This document shows, in pieces, positions 45,301 to 53,608 of a stretch of 64,000 bases of DNA; positions within the stretch are counted from its first letter, which is position 1; each line of letters opens with the position of its first letter. Source of the stretch: an uncultured Clostridia bacterium (lineage in GTDB: Bacteria; Bacillota; Clostridia; Christensenellales; UBA1242); NCBI GenBank assembly GCA_930990975.1, contig CAKNRR010000005.1, positions 55,558-119,557 on the forward strand, in the 5' to 3' direction. Position numbers and translations under genes: made by a program. The notes under the pieces were generated by a model. That model saw only the letters and a program-made list of their open reading frames with translations, made no database searches and was not told the origin of the DNA.

Positions 45301-46549
45301 ATCTGCAAGCAACAATGACTATGAACTTACTCAATCATGGTTTACAGGAAACTCAAAGGGAACTTATAAATTACAATATAATGTATTCTTAATGAGATAT
45401 GAAAAATCAAAACTTGTTGAAGAAACATCTGAAGAAGCTGGTATCTTCCTTAAAGATGGAAAACTTAAATATAAGGAAGCTGGTGCAGAGCAAGGCGCAG
45501 ATGGAACATCATATTTCATCTACTTTGAAGAAACAGCAGAAGGATATGAACTTGTTGCAAATACTCAACTTAATGGTCTTGGAACAGATTTAAGCGACAC
45601 ATCTGTTTTGGACAGCTTAGTTACTAAGTTTGTATTGGTTAGTGATATTCAAACAATCACAGTTGGAGATATTGCAATTACAATTTCAATTGATGAAGAT
45701 GCATATTCAAAGACTCAATATCCTATTATTGATACAGAAAAGCCTAATGAAATAAGAATTGTAAAACCAGATGTACAAATTCAAGGGAATGGAAGCATTG
45801 ATAGAGAAGAGTCTTATGTACAAATCACATGTACATCAGGAAGCTCAACTTCAACTTTGGCAACAATCTATCTTGATGAATGGCAAGAATCAATAGATAA
45901 TGAATCTGAAAACTTTAGAGTTGACGAAGGAAATATCTATTTGAGATTAATAAGAAACGGAAAATATACAATCAGATATTCTGTTCAAGCTCAAGATAAC
46001 TTAGGACAAAATGTAGGTGATGCAAAGACATTGGAATATACTATTTCAAATGGTGATGTAGTAGAGCCAACAATTGATTTTGCTGACAACTTTGTAAAAG
46101 ACACTTATAAATTAGGTGATACACTTGTATTAAATATGGCAGGACTCACAGTTAGCGATAAGGTTACAACAGACGCTGATACATTGCTTGAAACATTGGA
46201 AGTAAGACTTACAAACAATGATACAGATGAGAGCTGGACACTTGAAAATACTGCAGAATCAGGTTACGCATACGAACATGATTTAGACCAAGCAGGCGAC
46301 TACACATTGACAATTTCAGTCAGAGATGCTGCTGGAAATAGAGCAGAAAAATCTGTATCATTCACAGTTTCTACTGATGCAACAACACCTATCAATGTTC
46401 AAGAAGTTCTTGGTGGAATTTTGATTGGTCTTTCAGTTGCCGTTCTTGCTGGTGTTGTAATTTACTTTGTTGTTTCTAAAGTCAAACTTGACAAAAAAGA
46501 AAAAGGATACAAAGTAAACAACAGCAAAGATAAAAACGATAAACAATAA
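42359..46549 (+). CDS. Giant C-terminally anchored surface protein
   Basis: This 1396-residue exported protein starts at ATG 42359, because GAGAGG lies just upstream; an earlier ATG (42320) has no site. A Sec signal peptide (basic start, hydrophobic core, ALA-DD cleavage near residue 40) and a single membrane helix at ~1350-1372 with a Lys-rich cytoplasmic tail are clear; there is no LPXTG. The ectodomain is a chain of beta domains, several ending in Ig/cadherin-like phrases (VKDFYGNQADT, AVDDYGNVGFF, RDAAGNRAEKSVSFTV). It probably projects through the wall as an adhesin or structural fibre. Asp/Thr-rich composition. Own promoter and terminator. Confidence 0.8.
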   Translation: MIKSKSNKSKTKGLFKGVALGFAFVLCGAFFPVTAIQALADDWKGSEATTNTHRIQVDGKLESNENSATVIKGDTYTIPVGEYYSGATKHTIGSTVSGNITTSKVEVLYKATGDLITSISGVEEGSVAGNVFTASRLGTYVIRYTVVDSDVEYSYDFEVESQASEATFEFKANDKNIIPTVYDTKLASKMENKNIVLPLPTVNDEEGEAILTSADKEYYVLDRNGAGVPTDKGCFVYVSLSSGDDTIQIKTDGETGDFYIDGNEILEKAESLDGTEFKITYSFYQIRENDNKSFITSTSRTFTVRDGYYYKTSDEKEGEEGYDIVTSWSTSVPDSAVVGVEKELPTISATTKSNNSPASESVSVYYELQVLKMDDNGRYTIDVTADVITEDQTFKAKEEGSYRFIYTVKDFYGNQADTTNTTFTINNVKDTQSAEVYMYDAGDYTKDEEDGSYSSAENKLKTQTVTRNIIMYAIGGSDNMVAEDQLVLRREIRDASTVTRFRITEAKYNKYNLIFAPGTTDGELSMDAIYKQIVSDNFEIYKQMVQDKKSPTDAGQIKQWLLDNNYLLVTTEWNKDPAGNAIITEGNPAENDSTAIDEMITKGFAFVKPTTTNGKYNFTEQNYSFYYFANDSEGNKNDNKERSKYYTVKLTSTESEDSIPSVTFPTDLQTTYLPNETIEFDVATASDTVDSRIETVTAYRFLNAEGTTVTNSDTTKTLSYVVRNYNKNDENKWYVSNKDGSTGLVESTGWFYDVNENSYKIDLKDAPADAVSVEIFTYAVDDYGNVGFFNKIVKIATAVDTEMPTLSKVINAPKVDTGAQDYDAPDTISLPTLYYTSSNPEYVSAKVEMYKITEADGQSTKKLMQTTNMQTKADTYRGVFTVDAGIFNVSTEGTYQLIVTITDSSNHSLSTYFTYNVGGGAIVEDPEIDNITSEPIEAAIDTPLYLNPPTVNVSESTTYGYIGLDESDDSNTATYYTTTMVSASNNDYELTQSWFTGNSKGTYKLQYNVFLMRYEKSKLVEETSEEAGIFLKDGKLKYKEAGAEQGADGTSYFIYFEETAEGYELVANTQLNGLGTDLSDTSVLDSLVTKFVLVSDIQTITVGDIAITISIDEDAYSKTQYPIIDTEKPNEIRIVKPDVQIQGNGSIDREESYVQITCTSGSSTSTLATIYLDEWQESIDNESENFRVDEGNIYLRLIRNGKYTIRYSVQAQDNLGQNVGDAKTLEYTISNGDVVEPTIDFADNFVKDTYKLGDTLVLNMAGLTVSDKVTTDADTLLETLEVRLTNNDTDESWTLENTAESGYAYEHDLDQAGDYTLTISVRDAAGNRAEKSVSFTVSTDATTPINVQEVLGGILIGLSVAVLAGVVIYFVVSKVKLDKKEKGYKVNNSKDKNDKQ

Positions 46550-46560
46550 TAATTAGATAA

Positions 46561-46592
46561 AAAGCATTGTATTGCGTACAATGCTTTTTTTG
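46561..46592 (+). terminator. Intrinsic terminator of the surface protein gene
   Basis: AAAGCATTGT (46561-46570) and ACAATGCTTT (46578-46587) pair over 10 bp, followed by T's. Confidence 0.85.
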
Positions 46593-46953
46593 TATAATAA
46601 AATCCCCAGACCATTTGGTGGGATATTTTAGGTTTACTGATGAGCGGGGGATGGAAAAAACAAAAATATAAAGAGAGTAAAGAAAAAAGACATAACAAAA
46701 TAAATAAAATGAAAAAACAAATTATGAAAGTTAAAACACTGCAAAAGATTATGAAAAAAAATAGTAGTAAATAACCTATGTATAGGTAAGTTGCACACGA
46801 TTTCGTGCTGCCTGTAATGTAAGATTTTATCCATTATATTAAAAACTAGCAGGTTTATTGGTGATTTTTATTTATATAAAAAATTGGATATATGAGCATA
46901 TGCAAAGGTTTGTGTGAAAGACTTTCTTAGATTTTGATTTTTGTTAATTTTGC
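46593..46953. other. Gene-free region before the L21 operon
   Basis: About 360 A/T-rich bases. A small imperfect hairpin around ACCATTTGGT (46610-46619) and one around CACGATTTCGTG (46796-46807) are visible. There is no convincing ORF or promoter until 46954. Confidence 0.45.
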
Positions 46954-46982
46954 TTGACAAAAAGGCAATATTATGGTATATT
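46954..46982 (+). promoter_or_regulatory. Promoter of the rplU-prp-rpmA operon
   Basis: TTGACA (46954-46959) and TATATT (46977-46982) are spaced by 17 bases. The start is expected near 46989, giving an ~87-base leader. Confidence 0.8.
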
Positions 46983-46988
46983 ATAACT

Positions 46989-47066
46989 CGTATCCGTATG
47001 CAAAAGGCAACTAAGCTTATTTGTGATAGAAATAACGCCTGACTGGCAACGAGATTGGTTAGAGGA
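46989..47066 (+). ncRNA. Ribosomal protein L21 leader
   Basis: The leader between the promoter and rplU has the conserved features of the Bacillota L21 leader: CTCGTATCCGTATG near the 5' end and AACGCCTGACTGGCAACGAGA shortly before the GAGGAGG site, with CTCGT able to pair with ACGAG. The leader is thought to bind L21 and tune operon expression. Confidence 0.75.
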
Positions 47067-47075
47067 GGTAAAATT

Positions 47076-47384
47076 ATGTTTGCAGTTGTTCAAAGTGGTG
47101 GCAAGCAATATAAAGTAAGCGAAAATGATATCATCAGCGTTGAAAAACTTGAAAATGCTGTTGGTGACAAAGTTAAGCTTAATGTTTTGCTTGTAAGCGA
47201 TAATGGAAATGTTGTTGCTGGCAATCCTTTTGTTCAAGGTGCAGTATGTGAAGCTGAAGTTGTTGCTCATGGGAAAGGCGATAAGATTGTAGTTTTCAAA
47301 TACAAGCCAAAGAAGAACGAAAGAAAAAAACAAGGTCACAGACAACCATTCACTCAATTAAAAATATTATCAATTAAAAAGTAA
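47076..47384 (+). CDS. rplU: 50S ribosomal protein L21
   Basis: This 102-residue L21 starts at ATG 47076 behind AGAGGAGG. MFAVVQSGGKQYKVSENDII, the central VAGNPFVQGAVCEAEV and the basic KPKKNERKKQGHRQPFT are family hallmarks. L21 binds 23S rRNA domain I. First gene of rplU-prp-rpmA. Confidence 0.98.
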   Translation: MFAVVQSGGKQYKVSENDIISVEKLENAVGDKVKLNVLLVSDNGNVVAGNPFVQGAVCEAEVVAHGKGDKIVVFKYKPKKNERKKQGHRQPFTQLKILSIKK

Positions 47385-47393
47385 GGCTAAAAT

Positions 47394-47717
47394 ATGACTA
47401 AAATTACTTTTTATAAAAAAAACAATAAAATTATTGGTTTTGAAGTTGACGGACATACAGGCAAAGATGATTATGGGAAAGATTTGCTTTGTTGTCAGAT
47501 ATCAACGGTCGCACAAATGGCTGTGCTTGGAATAAATGAACTATTGAAAAAAAAGTCATTTACAGAAATTCAAGATGGATATTTAATAATAAAGTTAAAC
47601 GAAAAAGATGCCGATGATGATCAAGTGCAATTTTTATTTAAGCTTTGCAAATCTTCATTTGAATCAATAATTTTTGATGAAAAAAAATATGCAAAATTGG
47701 AGGTAAAAAATGTTTAA
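47394..47717 (+). CDS. prp: Ribosomal-processing cysteine protease Prp
   Basis: This 107-residue YsxB/Prp protease has its catalytic pair in [22 protein letters not shown]: His22 and a Cys at ~34-35. It removes the N-terminal extension of L27. The substrate's extension is indeed present in the next gene, so protease and substrate match. It lies between rplU and rpmA and overlaps rpmA by 8 bases. Confidence 0.94.
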   Translation: MTKITFYKKNNKIIGFEVDGHTGKDDYGKDLLCCQISTVAQMAVLGINELLKKKSFTEIQDGYLIIKLNEKDADDDQVQFLFKLCKSSFESIIFDEKKYAKLEVKNV

Positions 47718-47985
47718 GTTTAATGCTCAACTTTTTGCTCATAAGAAGGGTGGTGGTAGCACTAAGAATGGTCGTGATTCACAAAGCAAACGCCTTGGTG
47801 TTAAAGCTTATGGTGGAGAAGCAGTTACTGCCGGCTCAATTATTGTAAGACAAAAAGGGACAAAGATTTACCCAGGACAAAATGTTGGAATGGGAAAAGA
47901 TTATACACTCTATGCTTTATGCGATGGAGTAGTAAAATTTGGAACAAGCAACTCTAAAAAAACTGTTACAGTAGTTGCTGAATAA
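47710..47985 (+). CDS. rpmA: 50S ribosomal protein L27 with cleavable extension
   Basis: This 91-residue L27 begins [20 protein letters not shown]. The first nine or ten residues match the Firmicutes MLxLNLQFFAS extension that Prp removes, exposing HKKGGG or KKGGG, which reaches the peptidyl transferase centre. The core [17 protein letters not shown] is typical. TGGAGGT precedes the ATG inside prp. Confidence 0.97.
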   Translation: MFKFNAQLFAHKKGGGSTKNGRDSQSKRLGVKAYGGEAVTAGSIIVRQKGTKIYPGQNVGMGKDYTLYALCDGVVKFGTSNSKKTVTVVAE

Positions 47986-47993
47986 TTTAAAAT

Positions 47994-48020
47994 AAAATAG
48001 AGGGTTGACCTCTATTTTTT
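47994..48020 (+). terminator. Terminator of the L21/L27 operon
   Basis: AAAATAGAGG (47994-48003) and CCTCTATTTT (48009-48018) form a 10-bp stem with a five-base loop and a T-run. Confidence 0.88.
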
Positions 48021-48096
48021 TTATTTTAATTTTTCAAATTTTTATTATTAAAGCTTTCAAAAAAATGTTATAATTATTTAGTAAAAGGGAAAAAGA

Positions 48097-48927
48097 ATGA
48101 ATTATATAAAGACGAAAGATCATATAGATGTGCTTGATAAAAATGAATTTAATATAGAACATATTTTGGAGTGTGGTCAAGTTTTTTGTTTTGATAAAAC
48201 CCCTGAAAAATATATTGTTTTTCCAAGCGATAAATATGCTGAGATTGTTGAAACAGAGAAGGGATATAGAATAAACACAAATGATGTTGATTATTTTGAG
48301 AATTGGTTTGCGCTAGACGAAGATTATGGCAGCATCAAATCGAAACTTAGTTTTTATGATATTTTGAAAAAGCCAATTGAATTTGGTTATGGGATAAGAA
48401 TTCTTAGACAAGATTTATTTGAAACTTTAATATCTTTTATTATTTCAGCAAATAATAATATTAAAAGGATAAAACTTATCTTGAATAATATCAGAGAAGC
48501 CCTGGGGGAGAGCTCTAATTTTGGAAAGAGATCTTTTCCAAGTTTTGAAAGACTTAAAACTTGTGATGTGACTTTTTTTAAGAATGTTGGAGCTGGCTAT
48601 CGGGCAGACTATTTAGTCAAAGTTTTAAATCAAATCACACCTGAAAAACTTGAAGAATATAAAAGTTTGCCAACAAATCAACTTAGGGCAAAATTAATAG
48701 AACTCAGCGGAGTTGGTCCAAAAGTGGCAGATTGTATTTTGCTTTTTGGATATAACCGGTTTGATGTTTTCCCTGTTGATACATGGATACATCAAATGTA
48801 TAATAAATATTTCACTCCATTAGAAGATAGAGAAATAATAGCAAAAAAATTGGTTGAAATGTTTGGTAATATGTCTGGTTATGCACAACAATATCTATTT
48901 TATTTTCAACGCTCAATAAAAGAATGA
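48097..48927 (+). CDS. 8-oxoguanine DNA glycosylase, OGG1-type
   Basis: This 276-residue HhH-GPD glycosylase has an N-terminal TBP-like domain with LECGQVFCF, as in OGG1. The helix-hairpin-helix LSGVGPKVADCILLF contains the active lysine (GPKVADC), and the catalytic aspartate lies in FPVDTWIHQM. It excises 8-oxoguanine opposite C and can nick the strand. The assignment as the OGG1-like rather than the AlkA branch rests on GxKVADC and PVDTW. TATAAT at 48069-48074 and AAAAGGG give it its own expression. Confidence 0.85.
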   Translation: MNYIKTKDHIDVLDKNEFNIEHILECGQVFCFDKTPEKYIVFPSDKYAEIVETEKGYRINTNDVDYFENWFALDEDYGSIKSKLSFYDILKKPIEFGYGIRILRQDLFETLISFIISANNNIKRIKLILNNIREALGESSNFGKRSFPSFERLKTCDVTFFKNVGAGYRADYLVKVLNQITPEKLEEYKSLPTNQLRAKLIELSGVGPKVADCILLFGYNRFDVFPVDTWIHQMYNKYFTPLEDREIIAKKLVEMFGNMSGYAQQYLFYFQRSIKE

Positions 48928-49081
48928 TTGTTTAATGTAGCAAAATTTTTAATTTTTTAATAAAAATTCATTGTTTTTCATAAAAAAATGTTAAATTATT
49001 AAATAAACCCATAAAAAAAAGACTATTTAGGTATTTACATAAAATACTCTTTATGTTATAATTTCTATGAAGGAGAAAATC

Positions 49082-50107
49082 ATGTCAAATTTATCACTTA
49101 TGGCATTTGGAGCAACAGAAATCAGCTTAATAGCAGTGTTTGGGACTATTTTTTTATTAATTGTTTTATATCTTTGTTTTGTTCCACTAAAAAGCTGGTT
49201 TGTCGCATTGTTTGCAGGTTGTTATATTCCAAGTTTTAGATTGATAAGCATTAAAAACAAAAAGTTGAATGTAAGAGAGGTAGTTTCCGCTTATATCTTG
49301 TCTAAAAAATCAAATTTAGGCGTTTCATTAGATGAAATTGAAGCTTTATACTTGTCAGATGGGAATGCTAAAAATGTATTAAAGGCATTAAATATTGCAA
49401 AAAGTTCAAATTTAAAACTTGATTTTAAGCTTGCAAGTGCAATCGAACTTGCTTCAAAAGATATATTAAGCATTGTTCATACTGCAATAAATTCAAAAAT
49501 TATAGAAGTTAAGGATATAAAAGCTTTTACTCAAGACAATATTGAAATAATCACATCAGCAAAAATATCTGTAAAAATAAATCTTCAAAAATATTTGACT
49601 GGATTAGGAGAGGAAGATTTAAAAAATACAACAAATGCATGGATTATGGAAAACATCTCAAAATCAAAAGACCATAAAGCTTTGTTAAAATCACCAACAC
49701 AAAGTTTGCTTTCAAATATAGATTTAAGAGTGCTTTCAAAAAATTCTATGTATGAAGTTTTGGATATAAGCATAGGCTCTATCAATATTGGCAGAGATTT
49801 GAATGCAGAAAATGAAATAAGGTCTGCAGAAAAAGAAAAAATTTATGCTCAAATAGAGGCAGAAAGGCGTAAAAATGCTGAAGAAATCAAAGAATTGCAG
49901 ATGAAAACAAAGACCGAAGAGATGAAGTCGCAAGTGCTTCAAGCTGAAGCAGAAGTTCCAATGGCAATTTCTCAAGCAATCAAAGAGGGAAGATTCTCTG
50001 TAATGGATTATTACAAACTTATGAATTTGCAAGCTGATACAGCATTAAGACGAGCTATAATCAATGACAACAAGAAGAATATAGACCCAGATGATGGAGA
50101 TTTTTAA
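49082..50107 (+). CDS. floA: Flotillin-like protein FloA
   Basis: This 341-residue protein starts at ATG 49082 behind AAGGAGAAAATC; an ATG at 49067 lies just before that site. One N-terminal membrane helix pair (~20-50) is followed by the SPFH region and an Ala/Glu coiled coil. The C-terminal AEAEVPMAISQAIKEGRFSV followed by MDYYKLMNLQADT is the FloA signature. FloA organises fluid membrane microdomains and supports signalling and secretion. A small N-terminally anchored protein gene follows with 1-base overlap, its likely partner. Confidence 0.92.
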   Translation: MSNLSLMAFGATEISLIAVFGTIFLLIVLYLCFVPLKSWFVALFAGCYIPSFRLISIKNKKLNVREVVSAYILSKKSNLGVSLDEIEALYLSDGNAKNVLKALNIAKSSNLKLDFKLASAIELASKDILSIVHTAINSKIIEVKDIKAFTQDNIEIITSAKISVKINLQKYLTGLGEEDLKNTTNAWIMENISKSKDHKALLKSPTQSLLSNIDLRVLSKNSMYEVLDISIGSINIGRDLNAENEIRSAEKEKIYAQIEAERRKNAEEIKELQMKTKTEEMKSQVLQAEAEVPMAISQAIKEGRFSVMDYYKLMNLQADTALRRAIINDNKKNIDPDDGDF

Positions 50108-50622
50108 TGAGTAGTACTTTATTATATTGTATTATAGGCGGAGCTGTTTTATTAGCTTTGATTGTTGCGACTATTTTTATAAGAAGATCAAATAAAAAAA
50201 GATTTCAGCGTTTGCAAGAAAACATCAATAAATACAAAAAAGAAAATGAAGCGTTTGATAATGATAACAGAATTGTGCTATCAAAAGATGAACCAGAATC
50301 AGAGAAACAAGAAGCTCAACCTGTGGTTCATACAAAACCAGAAAATGCTGTTATAGAAGATTATTATGAAGAGCCTCCAAAACCAATAAATCAAAATAGG
50401 AATCGTAGTAATCAGTATAATTATCGCAGAAATAATATAAAAAACGCAGTTAAATCTCAAAACCAAAACGAGGACGATGATTTTGAACAATTTTTAAACG
50501 AGCATAGCTATTCAAGGAAAATTCTTTCTGGAGATTTGATTTCTAAATTACAGGATTTGCCACCAGAAATAAAAGCAGTGATTTTAAGCAATGTGTTTAA
50601 TAAATATGATGATGATAAATAA
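50107..50622 (+). CDS. N-terminally anchored protein next to floA
   Basis: This 171-residue protein has one membrane helix (~5-25) followed by a basic stop-transfer stretch, an Asn/Glu/Pro-rich disordered middle (NQNRNRSNQYNYRRNN) and a short C-terminal helical domain (ISKLQDLPPEIKAVILSNVF). The ATG shares its A with the floA stop codon, so the two are translated together. I recognise no family; location suggests an accessory role in the FloA microdomain. A terminator begins in the last bases of the gene. Confidence 0.65.
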   Translation: MSSTLLYCIIGGAVLLALIVATIFIRRSNKKRFQRLQENINKYKKENEAFDNDNRIVLSKDEPESEKQEAQPVVHTKPENAVIEDYYEEPPKPINQNRNRSNQYNYRRNNIKNAVKSQNQNEDDDFEQFLNEHSYSRKILSGDLISKLQDLPPEIKAVILSNVFNKYDDDK

Positions 50623-50656
50623 AGAAGATATAAAAGTGTGATATCTTCTTTTTTAT
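50621..50656 (+). terminator. Intrinsic terminator of the floA operon
   Basis: AAAGAAGATAT (50621-50631) and ATATCTTCTTT (50641-50651) form an 11-bp stem followed by T's. Confidence 0.85.
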
Positions 50657-50819
50657 TTGATAATTTATTATAGATTTTAAAATCAAAAGAGCTAAAAAAT
50701 TGATTTAAAAAAAAATAATAAAATTTATTTAATTTAGATTAATAATATATTTTATTAAAATAGTTTTTAAATTAAAATAAATGAAAAATAAAGCGCATAT
50801 CTTAGAGAAGGAGGGATAT

Positions 50820-51083
50820 GTGTTTAATTTTTTTGATGAGATAAAAAACAAAATTACAGAGATTGACCATAATTTTTTGAATGATTATAACATTGTCAAT
50901 ATCTCGGGTAAGATTCTCTATGTGGAAGGACACCAAGGTTTGACTATAATAACATCCTCTCAACTTGCTTTTAAAATTAAAAAGGGTCGTGTTGTCGTTG
51001 ATGGTGAAAACTTTGTGCTTAATGAATTGACTGACAACACAATTCTTTTGTATGGGAAAATAAATAAGGTGGAGATTTTTTGA
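50820..51083 (+). CDS. yqfC: Sporulation protein YqfC
   Basis: This 87-residue protein starts at GTG 50820, because AAGGAGGG lies six bases upstream; an ATG at 50781 has no site and would add 13 residues. The strand-rich core (NIVNISGKILYVEGHQGLT, LAFKIKKGRVVVDGENF, YGKINKVEIF) matches the YabP/YqfC family. In B. subtilis yqfC-yqfD are made in the mother cell under sigma-E. It is followed directly by yqfD, which settles the assignment. Confidence 0.85.
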   Translation: MFNFFDEIKNKITEIDHNFLNDYNIVNISGKILYVEGHQGLTIITSSQLAFKIKKGRVVVDGENFVLNELTDNTILLYGKINKVEIF

Positions 51084-51084
51084 T

Positions 51085-52206
51085 ATGTTTAGAAATAGAG
51101 CAACGATAAAGGTGAAAGGCTTAAATCAAGAGAGAGCAATAAACAATCTTTCCAAGACTTTGAAAATTTATAATTATAAAAGAGAAGAACAAAATTTAAG
51201 TCAATTTGAAGTCGAGCTTAAACATACGAAGAAAATAAAACAGATGTTAGAGCAGGAAGGTTTGGAAGTCTTGTCGATTTCACATAAGGGCTTTTATTCT
51301 AAAATAAAACAATCATTTTTGAGATATGGAATTCTTGCAGGAATTGTTATAATAATTTTATTTTACATTTTGCAATATAGTTTTGTTTGGAAGATAGAAG
51401 TTTGGGGAGTGACCGCACAAGAGAAAAGTGAGGTCATTGCTTTTATAGAGGATAATACGAAAAGCAATTTGAAGCAGAAAATAAATACAAAAGAGCTTGA
51501 AATCATGGTAAAAAACGAGTTTGATTTTATAAGTTCGATAAGTGTTGCAATTATTGGACAAAGTTTGATAGTAAATCTTAATGAGGCAGTCTTGCCAGAA
51601 GAAATGGATGAAAATCAAAGTCCAATAATCAGTGACTATGACGGAATGATAACAAAGATTAATTTAGTCCAAGGGACTTTGAATGTAAATGAAGGTGATA
51701 TTGTACAAAAGGGTGATATTTTGGTTTATCCTTACATCATAGATTCACAAGGCAACAAAAGAGGTGTAAAACCTCAGGCGGAGATAATAGCGGATGTTTG
51801 GTATAGTTCAACTGAAAGACATTATGATTATAGGATTGAAGAAATAAAGACTGGGAATAAGCTTGTGCAAAGTGAAGTTTATTTGGGGAATATTTTAATT
51901 TATAAAAATGGCAAAGATATAAATTTTGGTGATTATGTGACAGAAACTTATACCAAGCCATTAACAAATAATTTAATTTTACCATTTTATTTGAAAAAGA
52001 CGATTTATTATGAAATTGAAACCAAAGAGATTATTCAACCATTTGATGATGTAAAAGATGAAGTAATTTCAAAAGCGCGTGAAAATATCTTGCTTTTTTT
52101 GGATAAAAATGAGATAATATTAAATGAAAAATATACTATAAGCGAAGCTGGTGGTTATCATATTGTGAACTATATTATAACCACGAGTAAAGATATTGGA
52201 GGATAA
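51085..52206 (+). CDS. yqfD: Sporulation protein YqfD
   Basis: This 373-residue protein begins one base after yqfC. An N-terminal cytoplasmic domain of about 85 residues is followed by a single membrane helix (~90-110, LAGIVIIILFYILQYSFV) and a beta-rich outer domain containing IEVWGVTAQEKSEVIAFIE and WYSSTERHYDYRIEEIKTG, the layout of YqfD. It works in the mother cell during engulfment or coat formation; the molecular activity is unknown. Followed by ybeY with no gap. Confidence 0.92.
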   Translation: MFRNRATIKVKGLNQERAINNLSKTLKIYNYKREEQNLSQFEVELKHTKKIKQMLEQEGLEVLSISHKGFYSKIKQSFLRYGILAGIVIIILFYILQYSFVWKIEVWGVTAQEKSEVIAFIEDNTKSNLKQKINTKELEIMVKNEFDFISSISVAIIGQSLIVNLNEAVLPEEMDENQSPIISDYDGMITKINLVQGTLNVNEGDIVQKGDILVYPYIIDSQGNKRGVKPQAEIIADVWYSSTERHYDYRIEEIKTGNKLVQSEVYLGNILIYKNGKDINFGDYVTETYTKPLTNNLILPFYLKKTIYYEIETKEIIQPFDDVKDEVISKARENILLFLDKNEIILNEKYTISEAGGYHIVNYIITTSKDIGG

Positions 52207-52689
52207 ATGAATATAAATTTTGAAAATGTTGGGATAAGATATAGAAGTTTAATTAGAAAGATATATAACTATTGTGTAGTCTACACAGAAAATAATTTAG
52301 AAAACACAAGCATAACTGTCACTTTTGAGGGGGAGCAGAGAATAAGAGAGTTAAATAAACAATATAGGAATGTTGATAGGGCAACTGATGTTTTATCTTT
52401 CCCTATGTTAAACATAACATATCCTCAAAAGTTGAAAGATTATACAGATGAAATATCTCCAGATGGCGAATTGTATTTGGGTGATGTTGTCATTTGTCCT
52501 AAAATAGCCCGTCGTCAAGCAAGAGAATATGGACACAGTAAGAAAAGAGAAATTGGCTTTTTGGCATTGCATGGACTTTTGCATGTTTTAGGTTATGACC
52601 ATATGACTGAAGATGAAGAAAAAATTATGATGGGAACTGCAAATGAAATATTGAAGAATTTAAATTTAAAGAGGAAAAAAGATGTTTAA
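52207..52689 (+). CDS. ybeY: Endoribonuclease YbeY
   Basis: This 160-residue UPF0054 metalloprotein has the zinc motif HGLLHVLGYDH with its three histidines, and RATDVLSFPM near the middle. It matures the 3' end of 16S rRNA and takes part in ribosome quality control. TTGGAGG sits at the yqfD end. The usual B. subtilis neighbours phoH, dgkA and cdd are absent from this version of the cluster. Confidence 0.95.
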   Translation: MNINFENVGIRYRSLIRKIYNYCVVYTENNLENTSITVTFEGEQRIRELNKQYRNVDRATDVLSFPMLNITYPQKLKDYTDEISPDGELYLGDVVICPKIARRQAREYGHSKKREIGFLALHGLLHVLGYDHMTEDEEKIMMGTANEILKNLNLKRKKDV

Positions 52690-53524
52690 AGCAGGGTATG
52701 TTGCTATAGTGGGTTTGCCAAATGCAGGAAAGAGCAGTTTGGTCAACACGCTTGTAGGGGAAAAGGTGGCGATTATATCATCTAAGCCACAGACAACAAG
52801 AGAAAATATTATAGGTATTGTCAATGGGGAAGATTATCAAATCATTCTTGTTGATACGCCTGGTGTTCATCATAGCAAGAATGCTTTAGATAAGGTTATG
52901 ATGAAAAATGTTAGAAGTGCAGTTTCTGGAGTTGACCTCGTTGTTTATTTGCTTGATGGTACGAAACAACCGGACCAAGAAGAAATTGAATACATTGACC
53001 ATTTGCCAGAACCTAAAATTGTAGTTAAAACAAAGATTGATTTAAAAGAACAAAAAAACTTTAAAAATGATATAGAAGTTTCTTCAAGGACAGGGGAAAA
53101 TATTGATAAGTTAAAAGCTATGATTTTAAGCTACTTGCCAACTTACGAACAAGAACATTATATTTATGACAAAGATTTTTATACTGATAAAAGTATAAAG
53201 TTTTTGATAGCTGAAGAAATAAGAGAAAAGGCTTTAAATTTGCTTAGAGCTGAAGTTCCACATGGTATTGCTGTTGAAATCATAAGGTTTTATGAAGAAG
53301 AAAAGGTCGTTTATATAGATGCCGACATTGTTTGTGAAAATGAAAGACATAAAGGTATGATTATAGGGAAAGGTGGTCAAACATTAAAAAAGATAGGAAG
53401 TGAGGCAAGAAATTTTGCTGAACATCTTTTGGATAAGAAAGTCATGTTGAAACTTTTTGTAAAGGTAGAAAAAAATTGGAGAGATAATCCAAATAAAATT
53501 AAAAGCCTTGGGTTAAATGGTTGA
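52682..53524 (+). CDS. era: GTPase Era
   Basis: This 280-residue protein has the GTPase motifs GLPNAGKSSLVNTL, DTPGVHH and KTKID (where NKxD is usual), followed by the C-terminal KH domain with GMIIGKGGQTLKKIGSEAR. Era checks the 3' end of 16S rRNA and couples ribosome assembly to the cell cycle. It overlaps ybeY by 8 bases; ybeY-era is a conserved pair. Confidence 0.96.
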   Translation: MFKAGYVAIVGLPNAGKSSLVNTLVGEKVAIISSKPQTTRENIIGIVNGEDYQIILVDTPGVHHSKNALDKVMMKNVRSAVSGVDLVVYLLDGTKQPDQEEIEYIDHLPEPKIVVKTKIDLKEQKNFKNDIEVSSRTGENIDKLKAMILSYLPTYEQEHYIYDKDFYTDKSIKFLIAEEIREKALNLLRAEVPHGIAVEIIRFYEEEKVVYIDADIVCENERHKGMIIGKGGQTLKKIGSEARNFAEHLLDKKVMLKLFVKVEKNWRDNPNKIKSLGLNG

Positions 53525-53555
53525 ATGTAAAGATATTTTTGTCTTATAAATCATA

Positions 53556-53583
53556 TTGACAAAATCATTTAATAATGTATAAT
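53556..53583 (+). promoter_or_regulatory. Sigma-A promoter
   Basis: TTGACA (53556-53561) and TATAAT (53578-53583) are spaced by 16 bases, both consensus, serving the gene at 53609. Confidence 0.82.
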
Positions 53584-53608
53584 ATTTATAAGAAGAAAGG
53601 AGATGCTT

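Noticed and set aside
46610..46670. CTGATGAG followed by GGAAAA, reminiscent of a hammerhead ribozyme core
   Set aside because: No stem II hairpin separates the two boxes and the closing stems do not form.
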